From Alphaproteobacteria bacterium (GTDB lineage Bacteria > Pseudomonadota > Alphaproteobacteria > DSM-16000 > Inquilinaceae): a DNA stretch of 64,000 nucleotides. The notes beneath the pieces are model-generated. The model worked only from the letters and a program-made list of their open reading frames with translations. It was not told where the DNA came from and ran no database searches. The number at the start of each line of letters is the position of its first letter. The stretch's first letter is position 1. The position numbers were made by a program, and so were the translations under genes. Shown here piece by piece: positions 18,370 through 27,273 of this stretch. Where the stretch lies: positions 97,678 to 161,677 of the forward strand of contig JANQSN010000005.1 in assembly GCA_028284045.1 (NCBI GenBank). Direction: 5' to 3'.

Positions 18370-19995
18370 CTACTCGCCGAGATCGAGGCCGAGGAAGCGG
18401 CTGGGGTGGACGTCCATGACGTTGTCCTGCCAGCCGGTCACCGCGGTCGAGACCAGGTTGAGCGAAGCGTGGTGGAACAGCGGCAGCAGCGGCATATCCG
18501 CCAGGATCAGCGTCTCCACCTCCGCCAACAGGCGCGCGCGCGCCGCCGGATCGCGGGTTGCCGCGGCGCGGTCCAGCCGGTCGTCGACCGCCGGATTGCA
18601 GTAGCCGCCGGGATTGCCGGGCGCCGGCAGCGGCGGATCGCCGGGACAGCGGAAAAGGCCGAGGATCGCCTGCGGATCGCGGGTATCGGCGACCCAGCCG
18701 GCGCGCGCCACCTGGAAGGCGCCGCCCTCGCCGAGATGGCGGAAATGCGCCGCCGTGTCGTCGACGGTCAAAGAGACGTCGACGCCCAAGGGCCGCCACA
18801 TCGCGCCGACCGCGCGGGCCACCTGAAGATGGTGGAAGACGTCGTTGACGCGGATATCCAGCGCCACCGGGTTCTCCGGCCCATAGCCGGCCGCAGCGAA
18901 CGCCTCGATCAACGCCGCCGCCGGATCATCACCCTCTGCCGCCACCGCCGGCACGGCGACGCGATCGTCCGCGACCGCGTCGTACCAGTCGATGCCCGGC
19001 GGCACCAGGCGGTCGGCAGCGAAGGCGGCCCCGCCCATTGCCTCGCCGGCCAGCGCCGCCCGGTTCAGCGCCTGCCACAGCGCGCGGCGCAACGCCGGGT
19101 CGTCCCAAGGCGGCTGGTCGAGCGCCAGGGCGTAGTACTCCACCGCCAGCCAGGGATGGCGCCGGAACTCCACCGGCATGGCGTCCAGAAGCCAGCCGAT
19201 GCGCTCCACCGGCACATCATTGTTGATGTGCAGCGCGCCGGTCTGGAACGCCGCCAACGCCGCCGCCCGGTCCGGCGTGGCGTGGTAGACGACCTGGTCG
19301 AGGACGATCTCCGCCGCCACGGGGTGATGCGGGTTCCGCGCCAGCACCAGCGGCCCCGCCGACGCCATCTCCAACAAACGGAAAGCCCCATTGGTGGCCG
19401 GCCTGTCCGCACCATCGATATCGGCGGCGACCGGCATGGCGATCGGGTGGGTCAGCCGGTCCAGCAGATAGGAAGCCGGCGCGGCCAGCGTGATCTCCAC
19501 GGTGGTGTCGTCGGGCGCGGCGACCCCCAGCGTCGTCGGCGCCGCCGCACCGGTCAGGATCGCCGCCGCCCCGTCGATGGGGGCGAGCAGCGCACCGTGG
19601 GGCGCCCCTTCGGCCGGATCCACCGCGCGGCGCAGCGAGCGCACGAAATCCGCCGCCGTCACCGCGGTGCCGTCGGACCAGGCGGCCAGGGGATCGAGGC
19701 GGAAGGTGTAGACCGTGCCGCCGCGCGAGACCTGCCAGGCGCCGGCCGCACCCGGCAGCACACCGCCGTCCGGCCCGCGGATGACCAGCCCGTCATAGAG
19801 GTCGCGCAGCACATGGGCTTCGTAGTGGCCGACCGCGCGATGGGGATCGACGCTGGTCACGGCGCCGGTGTTGCCACGGTGCAGGACGGCCCCTTCGCCC
19901 AGCGCCGCCCCCGGCAGCATGGTCCAAACCAGCATGGCCCAGACCAGCGCTGCGCCCACGGCCCACCGTCCCCAACGCCGCACACCCATTCCCAT
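18370..19995 (-). CDS. ABC transporter substrate-binding protein, OppA/DppA (SBP_bac_5) family
   Basis: A 541-residue periplasmic binding protein with a Sec signal peptide (positively charged GVRRWGRW, hydrophobic core, cleavage near GAALG). The family signature region (SVDPHRAVGHYEAHVLRDLYDGL, truncated here to its key residues: DP, A, LYDGL) lies near residue 50. WSDGTAVTAADFVRSLRRAVDP, near 105-125, is the classical SBP_bac_5 motif. It would bind an oligopeptide or similar solute. No permease or ATPase gene lies next to it, so it is an orphan that must work with a transporter elsewhere. It is convergent with the ThDP enzyme gene (5-base gap). The start is the first of two close Met codons. 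Confidence 0.88.
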   Translation of the reverse strand: MGMGVRRWGRWAVGAALVWAMLVWTMLPGAALGEGAVLHRGNTGAVTSVDPHRAVGHYEAHVLRDLYDGLVIRGPDGGVLPGAAGAWQVSRGGTVYTFRLDPLAAWSDGTAVTAADFVRSLRRAVDPAEGAPHGALLAPIDGAAAILTGAAAPTTLGVAAPDDTTVEITLAAPASYLLDRLTHPIAMPVAADIDGADRPATNGAFRLLEMASAGPLVLARNPHHPVAAEIVLDQVVYHATPDRAAALAAFQTGALHINNDVPVERIGWLLDAMPVEFRRHPWLAVEYYALALDQPPWDDPALRRALWQALNRAALAGEAMGGAAFAADRLVPPGIDWYDAVADDRVAVPAVAAEGDDPAAALIEAFAAAGYGPENPVALDIRVNDVFHHLQVARAVGAMWRPLGVDVSLTVDDTAAHFRHLGEGGAFQVARAGWVADTRDPQAILGLFRCPGDPPLPAPGNPGGYCNPAVDDRLDRAAATRDPAARARLLAEVETLILADMPLLPLFHHASLNLVSTAVTGWQDNVMDVHPSRFLGLDLGE

Positions 19996-20070
19996 AAGTC
20001 CCAGGCTGGTTTACGCTGGGCGGCATACTGCGCCGGTCCCGACGCGGGATCCAGGAGGAGGCGCCCATTC

Positions 20071-20472
20071 ATGACGTTGCTTGAACAGCGGTGTATCGAA
20101 GCCGGCCTGAAGATGACCGAACAACGGCGTCTGGTGCTTCGCGTGCTGAGCGAATCGGACGATCACCCGTCGGTGGAGACGGTCTTCCAGCGCGCAAGAG
20201 AGGCGGATTCCTCGATCAGCATCGCCACCGTCTACCGGACCTTGCATCTGTTGAGCGAGATGGAGCTGGTCCAGCGACATGACTTCAACGACAGCTTCTC
20301 CCGGTTCGAGCTCAATCTTGAGCATCATCACCACATGATCGATCTGGAGACCGGCGAGGTGCTGGAGTTCCAGAACGACGAGCTTGAGCTGTTGAAACTG
20401 AAGATCTCAGACGAACTCGGCTACGAGCTGGTCGATCACAGGTTGGAACTCTATGGCCGCAAGAAGACTTGA
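20071..20472 (+). CDS. fur: Fur family transcriptional regulator (Fur/Mur type)
   Basis: A 133-residue DNA-binding repressor. The winged helix has TEQRRLVLRVLSE and the recognition helix SISIATVYRTLHLL. The dimerisation half has the metal-binding histidines in NLEHHHHMIDLETGEVLEF and ends LVDHRLELYGRKK. The structural CxxC pairs of classical Fur are absent, as in the Fur/Mur proteins of many alphaproteobacteria that respond to manganese or iron. The sequence does not look like Irr. A strong AGGAGGAG lies about 10 bases before the ATG. The next small gene overlaps its end, suggesting cotranscription. Iron versus manganese specificity cannot be decided from sequence. Confidence 0.9.
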   Translation: MTLLEQRCIEAGLKMTEQRRLVLRVLSESDDHPSVETVFQRAREADSSISIATVYRTLHLLSEMELVQRHDFNDSFSRFELNLEHHHHMIDLETGEVLEFQNDELELLKLKISDELGYELVDHRLELYGRKKT

Positions 20473-20476
20473 CGAC

Positions 20477-20716
20477 ATGTTCTCCGGGCGCCCGCGGCCA
20501 GACGAGGACGACTGCCGCGCCGCGGCCAGCGCCGCGCGCTGCCGCTGCCAGGCCGCGGTGACGCGCGCCTATGGCGAGATGCTGGTCTCCGGCGTCAGCG
20601 AACAGGTAGCGCTGGACGTGGCGACGCGCGTCTATCGCTATCATCATCCGGCGGCCGCCATAGCGCTGGCCCGCGACGTGGTGGAGACCTGGGTCTTCGA
20701 CGGCCGGTTGAACTGA
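20477..20716 (+). CDS. Small conserved-looking protein of unknown function
   Basis: A 79-residue protein starting at the ATG at 20477; an in-frame ATG at 20453, inside the fur end, is an alternative and gives 87 residues. It begins MFSGRPRPDEDDCR, has a CRCQ motif and a helical body (AYGEMLVSGVSEQVALDVATRVYRYHHP), with no signal peptide or membrane segment. The close coupling to fur suggests a shared transcript. I do not recognise a named family; its composition is normal for a real cytoplasmic protein. Confidence 0.65.
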   Translation: MFSGRPRPDEDDCRAAASAARCRCQAAVTRAYGEMLVSGVSEQVALDVATRVYRYHHPAAAIALARDVVETWVFDGRLN

Positions 20717-20823
20717 CTCGCCGGCTCGCCGTTCAGTCGAGGAACCGCCGCATCAAGCCGGGATCGGCATAGCGACTGGCCCGCGCCGTCGCGGCGCGGA
20801 CGCCGTGGGCCGTCGCGGGCGGA

Positions 20824-21957
20824 TCAGCCGGTCGGCGGCGGCTTGCGCAGCAGAAATTCGCGCCCGACCTTGACCCGCGGCACGCCGTCATAGGCCACCA
20901 CATCGGCCGTCGCGTAGGTCTCCGACCAGCGGTCGGGCAGGAAGCTGCCGGTGCCGATCACGTCGACCGGGGCGCTGGCCTGGGCCATCACCTTGCATTT
21001 CGCCGGGTTGAAGCCGGACGAGGCGACGATCCGCACCGTCTCGAACCCCGCTTCGTTCAGCCGGTCCCGCAGGTGATGGATGGCCGCCGCCGACACGCCG
21101 GTGCCCAGCAGATAACGCAGCTCCGTCTCGTCGCGGTAGCCGCGGATCGCGTCGGGCGCGTGGCGTTCCAACACGGCGTAGGAGGTCGGGGGGTCCAGCC
21201 CCTCCACATAGCGCCCGCCGGCGGTGTCGATGCGCACCGCCAGCCGGCCGGCCCGCGCCAGGTCCGGGAAGCGCCGGCAGACGGCCAGGCTGTCGGTGAC
21301 CTCGCGCCCGAAATAGTCGACCAGCACGGTCAGGTCGAGGTCGGGATGGGCCTCGTGGAACATCTCCGCCGCGCGCACGGTGTCGCCGGCATAGCCGATC
21401 AACGCGTGCGGCATGGTGCCGAGCCCGCGGGGCTGGGCGAAGAAATGCGCCGTCGCGTCGGTGGCGTTGCCGACGAAGCCGACCGCGCCATGCTTGCGCT
21501 GCGCGCGCGCCGAGCCGACGCTGGCGGCATAGGCCATCAGCTCCGCCATCTCCGTCCCCGCACAGTGGCGCGCATCCATCGCCAGGAACGCCGTCTTCGG
21601 CAGGTCGGTGCACATGGTGTAGGCGTTGTAGGCGGCGACCGAGGCCGGCCCCAACTTCTGCAACAGCAGCGTCTCGCATTCCAGAAGATGGAAGAAGGAG
21701 CCGGTGACGTAGACCATCGGCTCGCCGGCGCCGACCCATTTGCCCTCGCCGTAGCAGAGGTCGATGGCGACGGGACTGTTGCGCGCCGCCGACACCGTCT
21801 CCAGCCATTCCATGGCCAGCCGGTGGGCGGCGATCACCGGGCGGCGCATGAAGATGGCATAGGTCGCCTGGACATCGCCGAACTGGCCGACCGCCGCCTT
21901 GGAGCGCTTGAAATAGGTATCGGTCCAGTCGCCGATCCGGTCCTCGGGCGGGTACAT
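20824..21957 (-). CDS. Nicotinate phosphoribosyltransferase
   Basis: A 377-residue enzyme of NAD salvage that converts nicotinate and PRPP to nicotinate mononucleotide. It shows the type II PRTase segments DTYFKRSK near the N-terminus, LLLQKLGPAS, FLAMDARHCAGTEMAELMAYAASVGS, FVGNATDATAHFF, and VDYFGREVTDSLAV with VRIDTAGGRY. The second Met (21957) was preferred over the one at 21963 because GGAGGGG lies 6 bases upstream of it but only 1 base from the first. It is shorter than E. coli PncB (about 400). It lies 48 bases downstream of the DAHP synthase stop on the same strand and is likely cotranscribed with it. Confidence 0.87.
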   Translation of the reverse strand: MYPPEDRIGDWTDTYFKRSKAAVGQFGDVQATYAIFMRRPVIAAHRLAMEWLETVSAARNSPVAIDLCYGEGKWVGAGEPMVYVTGSFFHLLECETLLLQKLGPASVAAYNAYTMCTDLPKTAFLAMDARHCAGTEMAELMAYAASVGSARAQRKHGAVGFVGNATDATAHFFAQPRGLGTMPHALIGYAGDTVRAAEMFHEAHPDLDLTVLVDYFGREVTDSLAVCRRFPDLARAGRLAVRIDTAGGRYVEGLDPPTSYAVLERHAPDAIRGYRDETELRYLLGTGVSAAAIHHLRDRLNEAGFETVRIVASSGFNPAKCKVMAQASAPVDVIGTGSFLPDRWSETYATADVVAYDGVPRVKVGREFLLRKPPPTG

Positions 21958-22011
21958 CGCCATCCCCTCCGGCGCGGGCGCCGCCCGTCGGCTGGCGGCC
22001 GGCTTTCCCGG

Positions 22012-23406
22012 CTACTCCGCCGCCGCGGCGGCCCGGCGCGCCCGGTCCTGTTCCTCGCGCGCGCCCTTCATCGCCTCGGCGATCAGGAAGGCCAGCTCCA
22101 GCGCCTGGTAGGCGTTCAGCCGCGGGTCGCACGCGGTGTGATAGCGCGAGGCCAGCGCCTCGTCGCTGATCTGCTGGGCGCCGCCGGTGCATTCGGTGAC
22201 GTCGTCGCCGGTCAGCTCGAAATGCACGCCGCCGGGATAGGCGCCCTCGCCCCGCACCGCGGGGAAGAACTCCTCCACCTCCGCCAGGATGCGGTCGAAG
22301 GGCCGGGTCTTGAAGCCGCTGGAGGACTTCACCGTGTTGCCGTGCATCGGATCGCAGGCCCAGATGACCGTGCGGCCTTCCGCCTGGACCCGGCGCACCA
22401 GCGCGGGCAGGTGTTGGGCCACCTTGCCGGCGCCCATGCGGGCGATCAGGGTCAGGCGCCCGGGGATGTTCTCCGGGTTCAGCCGGTCGATCAGCCGGAT
22501 CAGCGTGTCGGGATCCAGGCTCGGCCCGCATTTCAAGCCGAGCGGGTTGCCAACACCGCTCAAGAACTCGACATGCGCCCCGTCGGGGTGGCGGGTGCGG
22601 TCGCCGACCCATAGGAAATGGGCGGAGACGTCGTACCAGTCGCCCGTGGTGCTGTCGACGCGGGTCAGCGCCTCCTCATAGGGCAGCAGCAGGGCCTCGT
22701 GGGCGGTATAGAACTCCGTCTCGCGGATCTGCGGCGTGGTCTCCGCCGTCACCCCGCAGGCCGCCATGAACTGCAGCGTCTCGTCGATCCGCTCGGCCAG
22801 ATGCTCGTAGCGCGCGCCCTGCGGCGAGCGGGCGACGAAGTCCAGCGTCCAGCGATGCACCTGGTGCAGGTCGGCATAGCCGCCCTGGGCGAACGCGCGC
22901 AGCAGGTTCAGCGAGGCGGCGGCCTGGTTGTAGGCGCGCACCATACGCTCCGGATCCGGCCGGCGGCTGTCCACGTCGAAGTCGAAGCCGTTGATGATGT
23001 CGCCACGATAGGACGGCAGCTCCTGCCCGCCGACCGCCTCCATCGGCTGGCTGCGCGGCTTCGCGAACTGGCCCGCCATGCGCCCGACCTTCACCACCGG
23101 CAGGCCGCCGCCGAAGGTCAGCACCACCGCCATCTGCAGCAGGACGCGGAAGGTGTCGCGGATCTTGTCGGGATGGAACTCCGCGAAGCTCTCCGCGCAG
23201 TCGCCGCCCTGCAAGAGGAACGCCTCGCCCTCGGCGACGCGCGCCAGCGACCGGGTCAGCGACCGCGCCTCGCCGGCGAACACCAGCGGCGGATAGCCGG
23301 CCAGCGTCCGTTCCGCCGCCGCCAACGCGGCCGCGTCCTCGTAGACCGGCATCTGTTCGGCCGGGCGCGCGCGCCAGCGCGACGGGCTCCAGCTCTCGGC
23401 GCTCAT
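22012..23406 (-). CDS. Class II 3-deoxy-7-phosphoheptulonate (DAHP) synthase
   Basis: The first enzyme of the shikimate pathway, condensing phosphoenolpyruvate and erythrose 4-phosphate. The 464-residue protein is of the plant-like class II type, with [14 protein letters not shown] near 70, [16 protein letters not shown] near 100, [10 protein letters not shown] near 325, [10 protein letters not shown] near 350 and [18 protein letters not shown] near 395, all diagnostic of class II. AAGGAGG lies 5-6 bases before the ATG at 23406. The start region faces the bufferin operon, with 288 bases between. No regulatory domain is attached. No other shikimate gene is in the window. Confidence 0.95.
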   Translation of the reverse strand: MSAESWSPSRWRARPAEQMPVYEDAAALAAAERTLAGYPPLVFAGEARSLTRSLARVAEGEAFLLQGGDCAESFAEFHPDKIRDTFRVLLQMAVVLTFGGGLPVVKVGRMAGQFAKPRSQPMEAVGGQELPSYRGDIINGFDFDVDSRRPDPERMVRAYNQAAASLNLLRAFAQGGYADLHQVHRWTLDFVARSPQGARYEHLAERIDETLQFMAACGVTAETTPQIRETEFYTAHEALLLPYEEALTRVDSTTGDWYDVSAHFLWVGDRTRHPDGAHVEFLSGVGNPLGLKCGPSLDPDTLIRLIDRLNPENIPGRLTLIARMGAGKVAQHLPALVRRVQAEGRTVIWACDPMHGNTVKSSSGFKTRPFDRILAEVEEFFPAVRGEGAYPGGVHFELTGDDVTECTGGAQQISDEALASRYHTACDPRLNAYQALELAFLIAEAMKGAREEQDRARRAAAAAE

Positions 23407-23532
23407 CTGACCCTCCTTATCGGCCCCGGATCGGCGATCACGGAGGCTAGCCGTATACGCCGGCTCACCGGGCCCTGGCAACGGTGGGGCCCCGCCGGGC
23501 CGGCCGGTCGGGCCGGGCAACAGGGTTGCGGC

Positions 23533-23571
23533 TGACGCAAGCGTCACGCCCATTTGATGCGACGTCAAATG
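23533..23571. promoter_or_regulatory. Two operator-like palindromes upstream of the bufferin operon
   Basis: TGACGCAAGCGTCA (23533-23546) is a perfect dyad. CATTTGA (23551-23557) and TCAAATG (23565-23571) form a second perfect 7-base inverted repeat with a 7-base spacer. They lie 125-160 bases before the bufA start and between two divergent genes, a natural place for a regulator to bind. The regulator is unknown; no sigma-factor or copper-sensor gene is adjacent. Confidence 0.5.
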
Positions 23572-23694
23572 ACAGGCGGCGCCGGTGGTGGGAACGTCGA
23601 GGCGTGGCGGCGTCGGGGATGCGACCGCCGCGCGCTCATCCCTTTGCGAAGCTCTGTTGCGACCGAAACTGCCTCTTTGGAAGGAAGATCGACC

Positions 23695-23982
23695 ATGACC
23701 ATGACCACCGTGAAGCTGGCCGCCGCCTTGGCGGGCGCCGTCGCCCTGGCCGGGGCTGCGATGCCGTCGGCCGCCGTCGCTCAGGATCAGGTGAAGTGCT
23801 ACGGCGTCGCCGAGGCCGGCCAGAACGACTGCGCCAACGCCGCCGGCACGCATAGCTGCGCCGGCCAGTCCACCGAGGATTTCCACGGCGGCGACTGGAA
23901 GCTGGTGCCGGCCGGGTCCTGCGAGGACATGGGCGGCGCGCTGGAGCCGTTCGAGGGCATCAACCCGAACCCGCCGGCCTGA
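23695..23982 (+). CDS. bufA: Bufferin precursor peptide (DUF2282 family)
   Basis: A 95-residue exported precursor with a signal peptide ([19 protein letters not shown], cleavage around AVA-Q at residue 29-30). The mature part carries four cysteines, C35, C46, C55 and C76, in the contexts [18 protein letters not shown] and GSCEDMGG, matching the four-cysteine layout of the DUF2282 bufferins. Members of this family are ribosomally made peptides whose cysteines are modified by a DUF692 oxidase and which sequester copper in the periplasm. GGAAGGA lies about 9 bases upstream of the ATG. It is the first gene of a three-gene operon. Confidence 0.88.
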   Translation: MTMTTVKLAAALAGAVALAGAAMPSAAVAQDQVKCYGVAEAGQNDCANAAGTHSCAGQSTEDFHGGDWKLVPAGSCEDMGGALEPFEGINPNPPA

Positions 23983-23990
23983 CGCCGACA

Positions 23991-24887
23991 ATGGCCGACC
24001 TTCGGTTCGCGCCCGCACCGATCCCCGCTTCGGCGGGGATCGGCCTGCGCCACGCCCATGTGCCGGATTTCTTGGCCGAACGGCCGGCCGCCGGCTGGAT
24101 CGAGGTGCATTCGGAGAACTATCTCGTGCCCTTGGGTCCGGCGGGTGGGGGGCCACGCCTGCAGGCGCTGGAGACGCTGCGCCGCGACTATCCGGTAAGC
24201 TGCCACGGCGTCGGTCTGTCGCTCGGTTCCGCCGACGGTCTCGACCCCGCCCATCTCCGCCGGCTGGCCGATCTCTACCGGCGCATCCAGCCCGGGCTGG
24301 TGTCGGAGCATCTGGCCTGGAGCGTCGCCGACGGCACCTATCTCAACGACCTGCTGCCGCTGCCCTATACGGAAGAAGCGCTTCAGACCGTTGCGCGGAA
24401 CGTCGACCGCGCGCAGGAGGCGTTCGGCCGCCAGATCCTGGTGGAGAACCCGTCCTCCTACATCGCCTTCCCCGGCGCCGACATGCCGGAATGGGATTTC
24501 TTGGCGGAACTGGTGCGGCGCACCGGCTGCGGCCTGCTGCTGGACGTCAACAACATCCATGTCAGCGCGCACAATCACGGGTTCGACCCCGATCCCTATC
24601 TCGACGCCCTGCCGCTCGACGCGGTCGGCGAGATCCATGTCGCCGGCCACTTCATCCACGAGACGCCGGCGGAAACGCTGCTGATCGACGATCACGGCAG
24701 CCCGGTCAGCGACGCGGTGTGGGCGCTGTTGGCGCGCACCCTTGCGCGGGCCGGCCGCCGCCCGGTGCTGGTGGAATGGGACACCGAGCTGCCGCCGCTC
24801 TCCGTCCTGATGGGGGAGCGGGAGAAGGCGGAGAGCCTGTTGCTCGCCTGGTCGGGTACGGAGCCCGAAACCCGCCATGTTGCGTGA
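23991..24887 (+). CDS. bufB: DUF692 multinuclear non-haem iron oxidase (bufferin maturase)
   Basis: A 298-residue TIM-barrel enzyme of the MNIO (DUF692) family that modifies peptidyl cysteines. The family motifs appear in order: [82 protein letters not shown] and VEWD. These supply the His, Asp, Asn and Glu ligands of the iron centre. The start is 8 bases after the bufA stop and the end overlaps bufC by 11 bases. The predicted substrate is the BufA precursor. A perfect hairpin lies inside the codons for residues 10-18. Confidence 0.93.
   Translation: MADLRFAPAPIPASAGIGLRHAHVPDFLAERPAAGWIEVHSENYLVPLGPAGGGPRLQALETLRRDYPVSCHGVGLSLGSADGLDPAHLRRLADLYRRIQPGLVSEHLAWSVADGTYLNDLLPLPYTEEALQTVARNVDRAQEAFGRQILVENPSSYIAFPGADMPEWDFLAELVRRTGCGLLLDVNNIHVSAHNHGFDPDPYLDALPLDAVGEIHVAGHFIHETPAETLLIDDHGSPVSDAVWALLARTLARAGRRPVLVEWDTELPPLSVLMGEREKAESLLLAWSGTEPETRHVA
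24018..24043 (+). promoter_or_regulatory. Perfect 11-bp hairpin with TTCG loop inside the bufB start region
   Basis: CCGATCCCCGC (24018-24028) pairs fully with GCGGGGATCGG (24033-24043) around a TTCG tetraloop, 27 bases after the bufB start codon. The encoded residues (PIPASAGIG) are part of a conserved motif, which partly explains the bases, but the codon choice makes the stem perfect. It could lower bufB translation relative to bufA or be a chance by-product. Confidence 0.5.
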
Positions 24888-25638
24888 GCTGCAGGCGGCG
24901 TTCCGCACCGGCATCCTGGACGACCGGCCGGACGCGGCCCTGGCGCTGATCGGCGGCGCGCCCGACACCGCGGCCCGGCGGCTCGCGCTCTACCGCAACA
25001 ACACGCTGGGCTCCCTGGCCATCGCGCTCGCCGCCGCCTTCCCGGTGGTGGAGCGGCTGGTGGGGCCCGACTTCTTCCGGGCGGCCGCGCGGCGGTTCGT
25101 GGCTGAAGCGCCGCCGCAGGCCCCGCAGCTTCTGGCCTATGGCGGGGACTTCCCCGCCTTCCTCGACGGTTTCCAGCCGGCGCGCAGCCTGCCCTATCTC
25201 GGCGATGTGGCGCGGCTGGAATGGGCGCGCAACGAGGCTTGGTTCGCCGGTGAGGCGGCGCGGCTGACGGCGGCGGACCTGGCATCGGTCCCGCCCGACC
25301 GGCTGGCGGCACGGGTGCTGACGCTCCATCCGGCCGTTCGCCTGGTGGCCTCGACCTTCCCGATCGATCGGATCTGGCGGGTCAACCAGCCGGAGCACGA
25401 GACCGTCGCCCGGGTCGACCTGGCCGCGGGTGGAGAGACCGTCTTGGTCTATCGGGCCGCCGGCGGCGCCGTCGTGCAGGAAACCCTGTCGCCCGGCGGC
25501 CACGCGCTGGTCGCCGCGCTGGCGGACGGCCAGACCCTCGGCCAAGCTGCCGAGGCGGCCGTGATGGCCGAACCCGGGCTCGACCTGCAAGCCAGGTTGG
25601 CCGGCCTTATCGCCGGCGGCTGCTTCGCCGCGGACTGA
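24877..25638 (+). CDS. bufC: DUF2063 (BufC) partner protein of the DUF692 oxidase
   Basis: A 253-residue protein with the DUF2063 N-terminal domain ([32 protein letters not shown], here named by its ends LALYRNN and GPDFF, residues 31-61) followed by [13 protein letters not shown] and a C-terminal half rich in beta-strand-like segments. In bufferin and related MNIO operons this protein recognises the precursor and presents it to the DUF692 enzyme. The start overlaps bufB by 11 bases, so translation is probably coupled. The stop is 6 bases from the convergent glutathione reductase stop, so the operon ends here; no DoxX-type fourth gene is present. Confidence 0.88.
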   Translation: MLRELQAAFRTGILDDRPDAALALIGGAPDTAARRLALYRNNTLGSLAIALAAAFPVVERLVGPDFFRAAARRFVAEAPPQAPQLLAYGGDFPAFLDGFQPARSLPYLGDVARLEWARNEAWFAGEAARLTAADLASVPPDRLAARVLTLHPAVRLVASTFPIDRIWRVNQPEHETVARVDLAAGGETVLVYRAAGGAVVQETLSPGGHALVAALADGQTLGQAAEAAVMAEPGLDLQARLAGLIAGGCFAAD

Positions 25639-25644
25639 CGGGAC

Positions 25645-27027
25645 CTACTCCGCCGCTGCCTCCACCGGGTCGGCGACCTTGGTGCGCAGGGTGACGAACT
25701 CCTCCGCCGCCGTCGGGTGCAGGCCGATGGTGCGGTCGAAATCCGCCTTGGTGGCGCCCAGGTTCATGGCGATCGCCACGCCCTGGATGATCTCCGGCCC
25801 GTCGTCGCCGACCATGTGGCAGCCCACGACCTTCTGGGTCGCCCGGTCGACGAGGATCTTGATCATCGTCTGGGTATCGCGGCCGGCCAGCGTCGCCCGC
25901 ATCGGGCGGAAGCGCGTCCGGTAGACGTCGATCTCGCCGTGCTTGCGGCGCGCCTCGTGCTCCGCCAGGCCGACCGAGGCGACCGGCGGCTGGGAGAACA
26001 CCGCCGACGGGATGTTCTGGTAGCTGATGCCGCGCGGGTTGCCGCCGAACAGGGTGTCGGCCAGGGCGTGGCCTTCGTTGATCGCCACCGGCGTCAGTGC
26101 CACCCGGTCGATCACGTCGCCGACCGCGAAGATATGCGGCACGGAGCTGCGATAGCCCTCATCGACGATCACCGCGCCGCTGTCGCTCAGCGCCACGCCC
26201 GCCGCCTCAAGGCCCAGGCCCTCGGTCAGCGGGCGCCGGCCAACGGCATAGATCACCGCATCGGCCATCAGCACCTCGCCGCCGTTCAGCGTCACCTGCA
26301 GATCGCCGCCAGGCTTGTCGATCCGGGTGACCACCGTGTTGAAGCGCAGGTCGATACCGCGCTTGGGCATCTCCTCCGCCAAGGCCTGCCGGACATCCAT
26401 GTCGAAGCCGCGCAGGAACAAGTCGCGCCGGTAGAGCTGGGTGACCTCCGCCCCCAGGCCGTTCAGGATCCCGGCGAACTCCACCGCGATGTAGCCGCCG
26501 CCGGCGATCACCACGCGCCGGGGCATCGCCGGCAGGTGGAAGAACTCATTCGACGAGATGGCGTGCTCGCGCACCCCCGGCTGGTCGGGCATCTGCGGCC
26601 AGCCGCCCGTAGCGATCAGGATGCGGTCGGCGGTCACGCGGCGGCCGTCGGCCAATTCGATGGTGTGCGGATCGGCCAGGCGGGCCCGCTGCTCGTAGAT
26701 CGTCACCCCCGGCGCCTCCAGATTGCGCCGGTAGGCGTCGTTGAGGCGGGCGATCTCGCGGTCCTTGTTGGCGATCAGCGTCGACCAGTCGTGGCCGCTG
26801 GGATCCACCGTCCAGCCATAGCCGGCAGCGTCGCGGAAGGCGTCGGCGAACTGGGAGGCGAAGACCATCAGCTTCTTCGGCACGCAGCCGACATTGACGC
26901 AGGTGCCGCCGAGATAGCGTTCCTCCGCCAGCGCCGTCCGCGCGCCATGCGCCGCGGCGATGCGCGCGGAGCGCACACCGCCCGAGCCGCCGCCGATGAC
27001 GAAGTAGTCGTAGTCGTAATCGCTCAT
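25645..27027 (-). CDS. gor: Glutathione-disulfide reductase
   Basis: A 460-residue FAD flavoprotein that reduces GSSG with NADPH. The FAD site GGGSGG is at residues 12-17, the redox-active pair C43/C48 is in GGTCVNVGCVPKK, the NADPH-binding GGGYIAVEFAG is near 180, the second FAD motif FAVGDV is near 305, and the active-site His of the partner subunit is in GLHPTAAEEF near 440. The charged residues after the NADPH motif fit NADPH use. The ATG at 27027 (MSDYDYDY) has GAGGA 8 bases upstream; a longer frame exists but is rich in Arg and unlikely. It is convergent with bufC. Confidence 0.94.
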   Translation of the reverse strand: MSDYDYDYFVIGGGSGGVRSARIAAAHGARTALAEERYLGGTCVNVGCVPKKLMVFASQFADAFRDAAGYGWTVDPSGHDWSTLIANKDREIARLNDAYRRNLEAPGVTIYEQRARLADPHTIELADGRRVTADRILIATGGWPQMPDQPGVREHAISSNEFFHLPAMPRRVVIAGGGYIAVEFAGILNGLGAEVTQLYRRDLFLRGFDMDVRQALAEEMPKRGIDLRFNTVVTRIDKPGGDLQVTLNGGEVLMADAVIYAVGRRPLTEGLGLEAAGVALSDSGAVIVDEGYRSSVPHIFAVGDVIDRVALTPVAINEGHALADTLFGGNPRGISYQNIPSAVFSQPPVASVGLAEHEARRKHGEIDVYRTRFRPMRATLAGRDTQTMIKILVDRATQKVVGCHMVGDDGPEIIQGVAIAMNLGATKADFDRTIGLHPTAAEEFVTLRTKVADPVEAAAE

Positions 27028-27101
27028 CCAACTGGTCCTCGAAGTCCCGGGTTCCCGCCGCGTTCGACGGCCGAAACACGTCGACCCTCGCCTCATCCGT
27101 C

Positions 27102-27175
27102 ATTCCCGCGAAAGCGGGAATCTCCCCTCACAGGCATCCTCTCCGGCCCATGGAGATCCCCGCCTTCGCGGGGAT
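27102..27175. repeat. Two short palindromic repeats, family B
   Basis: ATTCCCGC-GAAA-GCGGGAAT at 27102-27121 and ATCCCCGC-CTTC-GCGGGGAT at 27156-27175 are perfect 8-base stems with tetraloops, separated by 34 bases. Repeats of this type are scattered in many alphaproteobacterial genomes. They lie between gor and the aldehyde dehydrogenase gene, both on the minus strand. Confidence 0.75.
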
Positions 27176-27273
27176 GACGCCTCACGGGCAGTGTCGTCGC
27201 CTCACCGGCGGCGGCGGCGCCCGTCAAGACGGCCAAGCCTCCGATGCCGGCGCGGCGCGGAAGGTTTCGCCGG

